64,000 bases of DNA from Agriotes lineatus (taxonomy: Eukaryota > Arthropoda > Insecta > Coleoptera > Elateridae). A model generated the notes under the pieces. It worked only from the letters and a program-made list of their open reading frames with translations. It had not been told where the DNA came from and did no database searches. Numbering within the stretch: the first letter of the stretch is position 1; each line of letters opens with the position of its first letter. Of this stretch, positions 54,550 to 64,000 are shown in pieces. A program made the translations under genes and the position numbers. The DNA is taken from contig CALNHX010003311.1 of the NCBI GenBank assembly GCA_940337035.1, forward strand, positions 1 through 64,000, written 5' to 3'.

Positions 54550-55560
54550 GTAGCAATTTTTGCCAACTGATTTGTGGCTCCTATAGCTCGCTGTAACCGA
54601 GCCTATGTAGCAGTGACCCGTCTACGTATTGTTGGTGTAGGACCTATAAAAATAAAACTTGTAACTAAATAAATACTACATACTTATTTTTTCCTCACCA
54701 GTTATAAACTTTTTTGCTACTGGTTCACCCTCGAAAGCAAACAACTAAATCATTTCCAGTTTCATTTGTTACACGTTCACATTCTGAAACATTTTCCACA
54801 GTTGGTGACATCGCTTTCGACAAACCTGCTGCTTCGCGAGTAACCACAGCAGTGGTGAGGGTACTGCTGGGGGTTTTGTCCCGATTAAAAAGATCACTTA
54901 CAGCTGTGCGGGGCTTTCCAGCATTTTCAGTCGATGGTAATACGATCGGTAATTCACCAAATAATAATTATTAGCGATCATACTGTTGTGTGAAACAGTT
55001 ACCAATACAAAATGTTACTTAAAATCTACAATATTCTAGTTTAGTGCGACATACATTTGACAAATTGCACTGTGCTTCCATAACATCTACGTGTCTTTCC
55101 ACAATACAATCAGGAATTAAGGATCGTATCTTTTCTTGGACACATGACAGGCCCAATATTCTAGTTTAGTGCGACATACATTTGACAAATTGCACTGTGC
55201 TTCCATAACATCTACGTGTCTTTCCACAATACAATCAGGAATTAAGGATCGTATCTTTTCTTGGACACATGACAGGCCATTGGTATACTTTTTCCACCTC
55301 CTGTACCATTTTGGTGCTTGGTGACCTCAGCAGCTTTACTCTTCGTCACCCTTTTAATATCTTGCCAGCACTTACAATTGTTTATTAACATTTTGTTATT
55401 TTCTTTCATGTAACAAATTAGGTAGGTAAGTAATTTAAAATAAAATACCTTTCGCCACTTCTCCCCAGTTTTCTTTGCTCCGTTGCAAGAATTGAGGATT
55501 CCAGCCAAGTTATCCCACAATTCCCTACAATCACTTGCTGTAAAATTAATTTGCCCCTAA
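54550..55560 (-). pseudogene. Myb/SANT-type DNA-binding protein gene, probably transposon-derived
   Basis: Exon 1 includes 'WDNLAGILNSCNGAKKTGEKW'-type sequence (shown in part) near 55510; an intron with donor 'aaag|gtatttt' and acceptor 'ttgtaag' follows near 55455-55375. The next exon has 'CWQDIKRVTKSKAAEVTK' and 'NGTGGGK', as in trihelix/SANT partner proteins. A 125-bp duplication interrupts it at 55029-55278. Then comes 'ENAGKPRTAVSDLFNRDK' near 54930 and a helical end near 54640. Broken by stops. Confidence 0.55.
55029..55278. repeat. 125-bp tandem duplication
   Basis: The block beginning 'caatattctagtttagtgcg' at 55029 repeats at 55154 with no visible mismatch over 125 bp. It covers part of the coding-like minus strand ('CHVSKKRYDP'). 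Confidence 0.95.
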
Positions 55561-55861
55561 CCATTTTCTGGTTGTTTTCGATTTAATCCACCATAATATT
55601 TTTCTGCTCTTCAGTCACCTTTGGAGCCCTCTTTTTCTTCTCAAAATCCCGCTCATTTTCCACCACAAAAACAAAAAGGGGTTAAGATAACGGGAAATAC
55701 CACGTGTATACTATGTATTAGGCATGCAATATTTTAAGCGTTCACAACGTCCCGCGTAACGTTAAGTGTTCGAGAATGCGCTTTTTCGGCATCTGACTGT
55801 AAAACACATCGCTAAAGCGTTACGTACCGTGCAGTTCGAGAATCGACCTCCTGATCTGTAC

Positions 55862-56621
55862 TTAAATCATTTCTGTTCTCCAAAAGCGGAACGTTATTTT
55901 CAATTGGCAAGAAAGTAACCACAGCTGCTGACCTAGTCCGCCTTTAAACTCATTGGGTCCCTTCGTTTTACCATCTAAATTACAAAAAATATGTCGCAAA
56001 GGTAGCTTATTTCCATGGAACAAACAAACTGACCACTGTAAAGGTCTTCCTATTTCATTTTCCATCAAAGAAATAACACCAGTATTATGTCCAGTATTTA
56101 CAACGGTTTTTATCTTCAAGAAACTCCAATATACTGTCTGATATGCCTTTTCCAGTGGCAGATTTAGGTGTTACGTGGCCTAAAAACTTTTGAGTTTGGT
56201 TCCTCTATTAGTGAAACGTGCTCTTCTGAAATAACTTTTTTGTACAACTTAGTTCTTTTCTTTTATTGAACAATTGTTTTGTCTTTTCTTCCATCAAAAA
56301 ACAATCTTCTATTTTCAGTTATCTGATCATAAAGACTGTTATTGATGACATCTCTTCGATTTTTTTTATCTTGATCCTTCTAATTTTCATCCTGTCTATT
56401 ACTTTGGCATTGTCTTCCTCTGTGATTACACCCAAGTCCTGTAAAGCAGCACTAGCTATAGCTGCAGCAGCTCTATCTAATATTTCGGTACGGTCACAAA
56501 TGGAGTCTACAGATGGCAATTTAATACGCATTTGAGTGCGGGAAGATAACGGAAGATAACGCGGCGTAACTATCGTTCTGCGCCGACATCGAGTGGACGT
56601 CTTTCGGCGCATCCCTCTCAA
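55862..56621 (-). pseudogene. Fragment of an arthropod transposon-type protein, unassigned
   Basis: The 56119-55862 frame contains 'ENEIGRPLQWSVCLFHGNK' and 'LPLRHIFCNLDGKTKGPN'. I associate these with an uncharacterised protein family common in arthropod repeats. A helical charged frame lies upstream (56621-56319). The likely N terminus of the same family is near 62043-61950, beyond the inserted Gypsy. Confidence 0.45.
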
Positions 56622-56871
56622 AGTTCCAGCACTGATAAACAGTATGGGTAATGTATAAATTAGTTTACTCTCGTTGCAAAACTCACTTGATTCCTGCGAC
56701 CAGTATTTCCTATTAAGCCTCCCTGAACCAGTTATTTCCTTAAGTCGTTTGTGGCTTTCTGACTAAGGACTTAAACGGGATTTTATAAATCTCTTTCAAC
56801 CTGTCATCCCCTGGAGGTGATCGTGGCATCCTGAGTACGGACCTGTTGCCTTCTACAAACCCCCCTAAATT

Positions 56872-57093
56872 CATTATTTCCTTAAGATCTTCGTGGCTTT
56901 CTGACTAAGAACCTGACGATCTTAAATCGAAACCTCCGTGAAGACACTCCCACACTAGCCGCAAGAATCAATACGAAAGCTTTTCGTTTCATTAAAGAAC
57001 TTAAACCGTCTATGAGGACGTTATTAGCGGAATTCAAACCGACCGGGCACGTAACATAAGGCTCCAGGATTAATTAAAGCCCCTTGTAAAAGT
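56872..57093 (+). repeat. Left arm of a ~225-bp inverted repeat
   Basis: From 'atttccttaagatcttcgtg' to 'agccccttgtaaaagttc' it matches the complement of 61707-61935 at roughly 93-95 percent. Both arms stop at exactly the same inner base ('gtaaaagttc'), about 4.6 kb apart. A shorter diverged copy of its outer part lies at 56728-56765. Confidence 0.85.
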
Positions 57094-57720
57094 TCGGAGC
57101 TTCACGCATTTTTCCGGAAACAAATTACATGCTTACAGTAAACACCTCCACTGCCCTTCAAAATTGTTATTGTGCCAGAGCACGAAAGTTATTCATAAAA
57201 CTTAAATGAGCTTCACTCACCTCTTAGAAAGTTGATATCCAGCTTCCAGTAACCCCTTAGAGTGCTCTTGTATTAAATTAGAAGCTTCAAAGTCAAAATT
57301 AAACACGTAAGCCTGTTTGGAGGTTAACGTAACACCGGCAATTACGACAAGTAATTTTATTGACATTTAAAACGGTCCTGGGGCACTGCAGCATAAATAA
57401 CGAGACGGGCTTACGCCCCACATCAAATTCAATCACAACACCCCCGAATTAAACGAAATTATAACCCCATTTACTGTTAAATATAAATAAAATTGACCTT
57501 GTTTCTTGTGTTTCTAGTTTTGGCAGATAGAGGGTGCCTCCGTCTATTTCGGTCTCCCTCGAGCTCACGACCTGGCCCCGACCGAAGAAGTGTAACGAGT
57601 TGCCTAACCCAGCAGGCGCTCACGATCCCGTTGGATACATTAAAATCAAGCTTTATTGTAAAAATACATGAAATATTTGATTTATTATTTTTGAATTCTC
57701 TAAAGGATGGGGCTACTTAA
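57094..57720. other. Non-coding 3' side of the Gypsy remnant
   Basis: No coding motif is seen. The 3' LTR of the minus-strand Gypsy would be expected here, but without an intact second LTR I cannot define its edges. A GC-richer patch lies at about 57520-57640. Confidence 0.4.
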
Positions 57721-58587
57721 CTGAGTCCCAATTGTTCTGCGACAGACTTCAGCATCCTGACGGATTCTCCCGAGGGTAGCTTCAGGTTGAATTTTTGCGG
57801 TGGGCGCGTTTTCCGCTGGCGGCGACGTCGGGGGACTTGGGAACTGACTCGTGGAGCGTTGATTTTGGGACCTGGGGCTTTGGCGTGGGCCGTGTTAACT
57901 TCGGGGCCTGGGGTTTTGGCTCGGGGAGTGATAACACTGGGACCTGGGGCTCTGGCTCGGGCAGGATTAACTCCATAACCTCGGACTCGGGCAGGATTAA
58001 TTCCGGGAGATCCGTAATCTCCACTTCTGGCTCTGGGAGGTGGAGCTGTTGTAGCTCCCGTGTGACGGCGGCCAAGGAGCCACCCGGGGTCAGAGGCACC
58101 ACTGCCTCGTCCATGGGGACTTCGGACGATGACTCAGGCTGGAGTTCTGGCGGAAATTCTGGATGTTTACTCCCCGTGCCGGTCTCGGCTGTAGGGCTTA
58201 AAGCTCGAGGCGTCCAGAGGGTGGTAGTCGTCACCGGGCTTGGGGGCAACACGCACATGAGGACTTCGTTTGAGACGTGGCTGGGCTCTTCGAAGAGCCG
58301 TCAAACAGCCGCTTGAACTTCAGGGATAATTGTCGGATGGTTATCTCCTGCTCGGGGTGGAGTCTTGAGAGCGGAACCCTCACCTGCAGACCTTCTCCGG
58401 GTGGTTTAGGATCCGGCTTGCGGTGCTTCTTCTTCTCCGGCGTGGCTGGCAAGGGCGATAGCATCGCCGGGACCGGGCTCCATTTCGGCAGGGGACTCCA
58501 GGCGGCCCTAGGTGGTGAACCAGGGGTGGCGTACAAATGTGGCGTCCAGGGACGGATTTTCTTTCGACCCTTGGGCCTCCTCTTCAA
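57721..58587 (-). pseudogene. Proline-rich extra ORF downstream of Gypsy integrase
   Basis: It starts at 58587 with a basic, Pro-rich segment ('MKRRPKGRKKIRPWTPHLY') and a helix 'EITIRQLSLKFKRLFDG'. A frame change near 58250 leads into an acidic stretch of imperfect repeats ('LPEPEPQVPVLSLPEP', 'LTRPTPKPQVP'). Another shift near 57800 leads to the end 'KLPSGESVRMLKSVAEQLG' at 57721. It lies between integrase and the expected 3' LTR. Not env-like: no signal peptide or membrane segment. Function unknown. Confidence 0.55.
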
Positions 58588-58699
58588 TTGGAATGGCTAG
58601 GGGCGAACATCGCTTCGGTTGCGTACCGGTGGCATCTTCGTAGAAGGTGGCTGGACTAATTAATTCATGAACTGCAGGTCCCCACTTTTATACCTGCAG

Positions 58700-59723
58700 T
58701 CGGCGTTATCTCACTCCCTCTAGGTAGGAGCGGGTAGAGTAGGTTCATTTTGATACGCGGGTTTGATGTCCTTCACGTGGGCTCTGCCGATGGTCCTACC
58801 GTTCCGGGGGTCGCTCAGCTGTACGATGACGGGGGAAATAATTCTTTGGACGACGTAGGGCCCGAGATTTTGCGGCTAACTTGGCGGTGATACCATGGGC
58901 GGCGTCGGAGAGTACCGTATCGCCTTTGTAGACCTGGTGCCCGACCTGGGGGCGATACTCGTCCTCGGAGGCTATAATGATGGCTTTGTCTGATGAAGGC
59001 TTTGGCGAGATTATTTCTTACCACGTTCATTACGTCCTCTAATTTCTGAAGTTGTTCGCGGTACAGACCTGGGTCTGGAGCTTCATCGTCGGGCCTAATG
59101 TCGGGATCGGCAGCTGCGCGTACGGATTTTGGCGGCTACATTTCCCGCCCTAAGTTGAGCAAGGCCGACGTGAAGCCTGTTGATTCGTGTTTGGACGTGT
59201 TTATCGCAAACATGACCTCGGGCAACCACGCGTCCCATTGTTTTTGATTTCCGCGGGCTAATTGGGCGATGATTGTTCCTACGACCTTATTAACTCGCTC
59301 CACGGGGTTGGCCTGGGGTGTGTACGGGGGCGTGAGCCGGTGTTTGATGCCATACTCCGCGGTCAAAGCTCTGAAGAGCTTACTGGTATAATGGGTTCAT
59401 TGTCTGAAACAATAACTCTTGGAGTTCCAAATCGATAAATTATTTTTTCTCTTAGGGCCTGGACCACTGTTTTTGCGGTAGCGGTACGTAGCGGGTGGAC
59501 CTCGACCAATTTCGTGAAGCGATCCTGAAACACCAGGAGCCATATGTTGCCTTTGGATGACCTGGTGAGCGGCCCGATGAGGTTTGTGCTTAAAACCTCC
59601 CAAGGGCTTTGTACCATGGACCAGAACATCTTCCCGGCCGTCTGGCGTTGGCTGTGTTGTTATTCCTGGCAAGTAGGACAAGAACGTACGTATTTGGTGA
59701 TTTCTCGTTGCATTGTTGGGCAA
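58700..59723 (-). pseudogene. Gypsy integrase core and C terminus, frameshifted, catalytic Asp changed
   Basis: The core frame 59629-59363 reads 'VLSTNLIGPLTRSSKGN', where relatives have Asp in place of that Asn. 'TPRVIVSDNEP' keeps the second Asp. After a shift, 59366-59136 has 'TPPYTPQANPVERVNKVV' with the Glu. The C-terminal domain end, 'LGPYVVQRIISPVIVQLSD', is near 58870-58750. At least three breaks. Confidence 0.82.
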
Positions 59724-60742
59724 TAATAATGCTTCTGTATTCTAGCGACAGTCTTCGTCACCCCCAGGTGTCCTGCAGCGGGCCCGTCATGGCATTCCTG
59801 CAGGACTTGGGCTCGTTGCGGCTTAGGGACACACAACTTCCATATTGGTTGAAATCCCTCGGCCAGGTCCTCGCTGACGCTGGGGAAGCTCCTATAGAGG
59901 CTGACGTTCTCCACCTTCCACGTGCTGTACGCTTCGGGGTCGTCTTGCACCAGATTGGTCATCCTCTGGACCCATGGGCAGTCGACTTCTGGTTGGTGAA
60001 CCGCCACGGGAGAGAGGCCTTCTTTAGGACCTCCTGGAGCGTCAGCTACGTGGTTCAACGCTCCCTTACGGTATTCGACCTCGAAGTCATACTGTTGAAG
60101 CTCGAGAGCCCATCTTGCCAGCCTTGCGGAGGTATTAGGTAATTTTTGCAACCACTTTAGGCTCCTATGGTCAGTTATTACCTTAAAATGGTATCCTTCC
60201 AGGTACCCCTTATATTTCTTGATCGCAAAGAGTACTGCCAAGCACTCTAGTTCCGTTGCAGAGTAACGGGTTTCAGCATCTGTCGAGGAACGGCTGGCAT
60301 ACGCAATTACTCTTTCCCGGCCCTCTAACACTTGCGTGAGGACTGCTCCCAGGCCAGTGGTGCTTGCGTCTGTTTGGAGCACGAAGGGCACAGAGAAATC
60401 GGGACATGCTAACATCGACGCTGAAGTTAAGGCTGTCTTCAGTTGCTCCATGGCTTCCTGTTGCCTCTCGGTCCATTTGAACTTGGCGCCTTTCTTCAGG
60501 AGCTCATTCAAGGGGGCCGCCAGCCGAGCGAATCCTGGTATGATTTTTGTGTACCAGGAGGCCATTCCCAGGAATCTGCGGATAGTCTTCGGATTATTGG
60601 GTGCCTCCATCTGAGTAATGGCCTCCACCTTCTCTGGGTCGATATGAATTCCCTCCTTATTGACTATATGACCTAGATATTTAAGTTCTGGCTGGCAAAA
60701 GTTACATTTTTCTCTTTGCAGTTGGAGTCTAGCTGTCCGCAA
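59660..60742 (-). pseudogene. Gypsy RNase H and integrase zinc domain
   Basis: A 360-codon frame carries the reverse transcriptase thumb ('FLGMASWYTKIIPGFARL'), RNase H with 'LQTDASTTGLGAVL', 'SATELECLAVLFAI' and 'VITDHRSLKWL', and the integrase HHCC finger ('HDGPAAGHLGVTKTVARI' to 'CPTCQ'). It opens just after a frameshift from the reverse transcriptase frame near 60740. Confidence 0.9.
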
Positions 60743-61709
60743 CCGCTGAAATACTTCTCGGACTGTAAATGTTCGTTGAACGAGCTGCTTACGATTACGA
60801 TGTCATCTAAGTAGCAGAAGGCGTTTGGCTCCAGCTCTAGACCTATGATGCTGTCTAGGAACCTCTGGAACGTCGCCGCCACCGAATGAAGCCCGAACGG
60901 CATTACTTTAAATTGATACAAGCCCCGTCCAGGCACTGTGAAGGCCGAAATGGGACGACTTGCTGCTGCCAAAGGGATCTGCCAGTAACCATGTTTTAAA
61001 TCTAAGGTGCTTCTGTACTGGGCACCCCGGAGTTTGTTCAAGATCGCGTCAATAAAGGGGATGGCATATGCATCGGTCTGCGTTGCCTCATTTACCTTTG
61101 GGAAATCGATCCAAAATCGACACTGGCCCGTTGGCTTCTTCACCAGAACGACGGGGGAACTGAACGAACTCTTGGAAGGTTCTATCACCCCCTCGGCCAA
61201 CATCTTATCGACTTGTGCGTCGATTACAGCTTGCATGGCGGGGTTGCGAGGGTAGTACCTTTGTTTAATGGGTCCAGTGCCCTCCTTCAGGGTTATAGGA
61301 TGCTCAACTAACGTAGTGGGACCTCTGGTGCCTTGGAACTTTTGTAACTCCTCCTCGAGAAACTTGACAAAGGTTGGATGCCGGCTACTCCCTCTAGGTC
61401 CTGGTGGGCATGTAAGGGCACCTCGGTTTGACCTAGAGTTATCACCTGGGCAACGGGCTTGATAATAGCTCTGTACTTGGTGAGGAAATCGAGCCCTACG
61501 ATTACGTCGCTAGAAAGGGTATCTACGACGCGCAGTGTGAGTTTATACTGGCCTTGTGTCTTGACGATTCTGCCATCGTCTAATTGGACGCAGATCTGAG
61601 TTAGTTGGCAATTTACAGTGCCTTGTTGTTTCAGGAATCGCTGGAGTTTCTCTCCTATGTAAGATTGGGCAGCCCCTGTATCGACCAGGGCGTTGAATGC
61701 TTTCCCGCG
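60673..61709 (-). pseudogene. Gypsy protease and reverse transcriptase
   Basis: Coding starts at about 61709 with the aspartic protease 'FNALVDTGAAQSYIG' and 'SDVIVGLDFLTKY', continues through a linker ('LVEHPITLKEGTGPIKQRY') and into reverse transcriptase with 'RFWIDFPKVNEATQTDAY', 'STLDLKHGYWQIPL', 'MPFGLHSVAATFQRFLD' and catalytic 'CYLDDIVIVSS'. A frameshift near 60745 separates it from the thumb and RNase H. The usual 'CVDYRKLN' reads 'WIDFPKVN', and the usual 'GLxNAPATF' reads 'GLHSVAATF'. Confidence 0.88.
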
Positions 61710-61935
61710 GAGAACTTTTACAAGGGGCTTTAATTAATCCTGGGGCCTTATGTTACGTGCCCGGTCGGTTTGAATTCCGCTAATAACGTCCTTATAGACG
61801 GTTTAAGTTCTTTAATGAAACGAAAAGCTTTCGTATTGATTCTTGCATCTAGTGTTTGAAGCGTCTTCAGGGAGGTTTCGATTTAAGATCGTCAGGTTCT
61901 TAGTCTGAAAGCCACGAAGATCTTAAGGAAATACT
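61707..61935 (-). repeat. Right arm of the ~225-bp inverted repeat
   Basis: Complement of 56872-57093. Its inner end joins directly to the Gypsy protease coding sequence with no gap; its outer end continues into the N-terminal exon at 61950-62043. Confidence 0.85.
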
Positions 61936-61939
61936 TCAT

Positions 61940-62043
61940 TACATTTTCGTAAGTAGGCAGTACAACTTCACACAAATCACTAAATCTTCCAAAAATAGGA
62001 CATTCCGACATTTGTCTTGTCTTCACTTGTTTAGACTGAGCCA
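61940..62043 (-). pseudogene. N-terminal exon of an uncharacterised arthropod transposon-type protein
   Basis: From the ATG at 62043 the minus strand reads 'MAQSKQVKTRQMSECPIFG' and 'VVLPTYENVMKYF'. I associate this opening with the same uncharacterised family as the fragment at 55862-56621. The frame runs into the inverted-repeat arm and stops. Confidence 0.4.
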
Positions 62044-62149
62044 TTTTAACTCACAACAATAAAGTAGCACACAAACTAACAAAATATTACGTTAATCTGT
62101 TACGCAATAGATGCGAACTCAACTGAACTCGGCAAAGCGACTGACACCT

Positions 62150-62470
62150 GATTTGAGCTTGTCACCAATCTCTTTTGTGTATGTGTTAGAAATGACATTG
62201 AAATGTTAACTTCATAAAAAAATTAAAAATAGTAGTTATTCTTCGCATTTTTTTTTGAAATTTTGGACTTTGGCACTTCTTGGTTTGAACTTTACAATAT
62301 GGCATAACTATATTATGTAAAAATATATAAACTTTTTCAACTGAAATATTATTTATTTAAAATTAAAACACAATGACATTATAATATAAATAATATAAAG
62401 TATGAGTAAGTTCCTAACTGTGCCAATAGAAAGGTAAAATAAACAGAATTTTTCATAAAAGGCATGAAAC
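62150..62470. other. AT-rich spacer without recognised features
   Basis: No frame above 60 codons and no repeat is seen. Confidence 0.5.
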
Positions 62471-62483
62471 ATTATTCATAAAC

Positions 62484-63780
62484 TTCTGTATCAGAATCAA
62501 CTTCTAGGATTACCTCTTCTGCTAAATTTTCTCGCTTAACAGTGGCGCCATTGACCGAAAAAGTTCTCGTAAAAATCCTGGTTCTTGGTAAACTTCAAAA
62601 GCTGCCAAATATTTTGGTACTTCAATGGTTTAAGTTTGAAGTATTCTCCATCATAGGCTAGTGTAGGGAATCCAGGAATTTTTCTATTTTGACCATTTTT
62701 GTATAGACATGTTAGTATTACGTCCGTTGTTACTTTCACGTAATGTAGCACAGTCTTCTGTGTTAAATTCAATGTACTTAGCTTTAGAGATGTCAGGTAC
62801 AGACGCATTTCTGTTTGTGGTTCTAACAAGAGATCCATTTTTTTTCTTTAAAAATGTGGTCAGTGCTTTTAAAGTGCCATCTGATCTTAAAGAGTTTTCC
62901 AAGAAAATGCAAGTCGATGGATTTCTGATTTTACACGTTGTCATTAAATTAATATATAATTCTGGGTTTTCTACTCGATCGCATTTGATTCTCTGCTTTT
63001 AATATCAGCAAATACCCTATTAAATGGCAATATATGTCCAGACAAAGGGTACATGATTTCAACTTGTTTAACCGATCTGTTAACGCACAGCTGATCGAAA
63101 TATACACATAAGTAACGGTTTATATTCTGGCTGAATCAGTTATCGGCGAAAATGTTGAAAATTGTGTGCTGATCTGTTTTGTTTTTAGAAATAAAATTCT
63201 CTAAACAGCTGAATACTTCGTTTGGTCCTTTTTGTGCGAAATGTTCTGCATTCATATACAAGTTTGTTTAGTTTGGTGTAAGGCAATATATGCCAAAGTT
63301 ATGAATCCATAGTTGTCTCAACTAATACTCATCTTGAACGTTTGAAGCAGGAACTGGCAAATTCTTCTGATAATCAAAACATATATGTGCCTTCCTTGCT
63401 ATATGCAGGAACACTAGAAAGAGCATTTTGAAAATATTCAACTTTTTTCAAGTGCAGTTTCTTTTCGAAATTTGGTCTATTTTGAACAACTTCGTCCTTA
63501 TCTAGTTCTGCTGTATGAAGCAGAACCCCAAGCAAACTCTGCAAAATCTTTCTTTGGTAATCCAAATTAAATATTAAACTCTTCCGTAAAGACCTTTTTC
63601 AACATTTCATAAGAGACCTTCATATTGTCGTTTTTTGATAAAAAAGAGTATGAAATTGAGCCACTGTAAACTAGAACCTGGAAATTTTTTAAGTTTGTTA
63701 TCACTTCTGGAGTAGTGCGACTCTCTTGCAGGAAGTACTGTAACGTTTCGCTCTTATTGTAAATGCGCTTTAATAATAAT
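62484..63780 (-). pseudogene. Degenerate coding region, family not recognised
   Basis: Minus-strand pieces look like one decayed gene: 'TTPEVITNLKNFQVLVYSG' and 'SYEMLKKVFTEEFNI' near 63730-63570, 'KDEVVQNRPNFEKKLHLKK' near 63500, 'CIFLENSLRSDGTLKAL' and 'KAKYIEFNTEDCATLRES' near 62900-62740, 'FPTLAYDGEYFKLKPLKYQN' near 62660, and an acidic end 'EEVILEVDSDTEVYE' near 62480. The layout vaguely recalls P-element/THAP-type transposases, but no catalytic motif convinces me. Confidence 0.35.
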
Positions 63781-63789
63781 CTAATATTA

Positions 63790-64000
63790 TGGATTTAAAA
63801 GATCGAATTTTCAACAATCGAATTTGCAACAATCAAAAATTCCTAGCCTGATTGAGCGCATTCCTTCTTCTAAGCGAGGCCCGGCGCAGCGATTACAACA
63901 TATAAAACGAAAGTTCACGCCGTCCGGAGCACCAGAAAAATTCGAGACAATCTCGAAGTAGCTTCCCCAGGTATCCGCTTTATGACTGGAGATCGGAATA
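63790..64000. other. GC-richer window end, possible repeat edge
   Basis: From about 63840 composition becomes more GC-rich ('cgaggcccggcgcagcg') with no coding motif. It could be the start of an LTR or other repeat that continues beyond the window. Confidence 0.25.

Larger units (their letters stand above)
57721..61709 (-). mobile_element. Gypsy LTR retrotransposon, gag and LTRs lost
   Basis: Minus-strand order: protease, reverse transcriptase, RNase H, integrase, proline-rich ORF. This order is that of Ty3/Gypsy elements. The region upstream of protease is replaced by one arm of a 225-bp inverted repeat, so no gag is recognised. Composition is much more GC-rich than the flanks. No LTR pair was found. 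Confidence 0.85.

Noticed and set aside
57787..58600. Gly-rich plus-strand frames resembling silk or cuticle protein
   Set aside because: The Gly-Trp-Gly pattern is the complement of the Pro-rich repeats in the minus-strand Gypsy ORF.

Overview
This is eukaryotic nuclear DNA, almost certainly from an arthropod and probably an insect. The background is AT-rich, no ordinary host gene is visible, and nearly every protein-coding trace is a transposable element: a GIY-YIG Penelope-like retroelement, Polinton/Maverick, Tc1/mariner, Harbinger with a MADF-type partner, piggyBac, Jockey, R2-like, Gypsy, and Crypton-like tyrosine recombinases. I could not assign a species. Most elements are broken by stops, frameshifts or nested insertions; the main intact long reading frames are the Penelope-like protein (9152-11701) and a ~238-codon frame inside a small insertion (39556-40269).

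Layout. 1-6.5 kb: AT-rich, no supported gene. 6.53-12.6 kb: two nearly identical Penelope-like elements head to head, bounded on both sides by (AT)n. 12.6-19.0 kb: degraded Polinton DNA polymerase B plus an unknown partner gene, minus strand, split by a 1531-bp mariner with perfect TA duplication. 19.0-20.3 kb: local repeats, including a 37-bp tandem array carrying TGACGTCA and a degenerate tRNA-Leu. 20.9-22.2 kb: dead Tc1-like transposase. 22.4-22.9 kb: piggyBac C-terminal scrap. 23.0-25.9 kb: Harbinger element with 50-bp terminal inverted repeats. 25.9-27.2 kb: fragment of a DDD-type transposase. 27.3-37.9 kb: a second, fuller Polinton/adintovirus-like element (protease, PLA2-type minor capsid protein, packaging ATPase, conserved protein, integrase with chromodomain, DNA polymerase B) with a probable solo LTR in the polymerase; no major capsid gene was seen. 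37.9-44.8 kb: two copies of a Crypton-like gene, one carrying the 959-bp insertion with a 7-bp target duplication, the other a 5S-rRNA-headed SINE. 46.05-48.67 kb: a well-preserved DDD transposon with terminal and subterminal repeats and a spliced transposase gene. 49.1-54.5 kb: Jockey element interrupted by an R2-like fragment and a second 5S-type SINE copy. 54.5-62.1 kb: SANT-type gene remnant, an arthropod transposon-protein fragment, and a Gypsy pol region lying between long inverted repeats. 62.1-64 kb: degenerate unassigned coding traces.

The genes do not form one pathway: the window is a transposon graveyard with several nested layers, whose order of insertion can be read directly (polymerase B then mariner; Crypton-like gene then SINE or the 959-bp insertion; Jockey then R2-like plus SINE). 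Least explained pieces: the 959-bp insertion, the CRE-like tandem array beside the tRNA-like sequence, and the 46-48.7 kb transposon with its repeated terminal motif.
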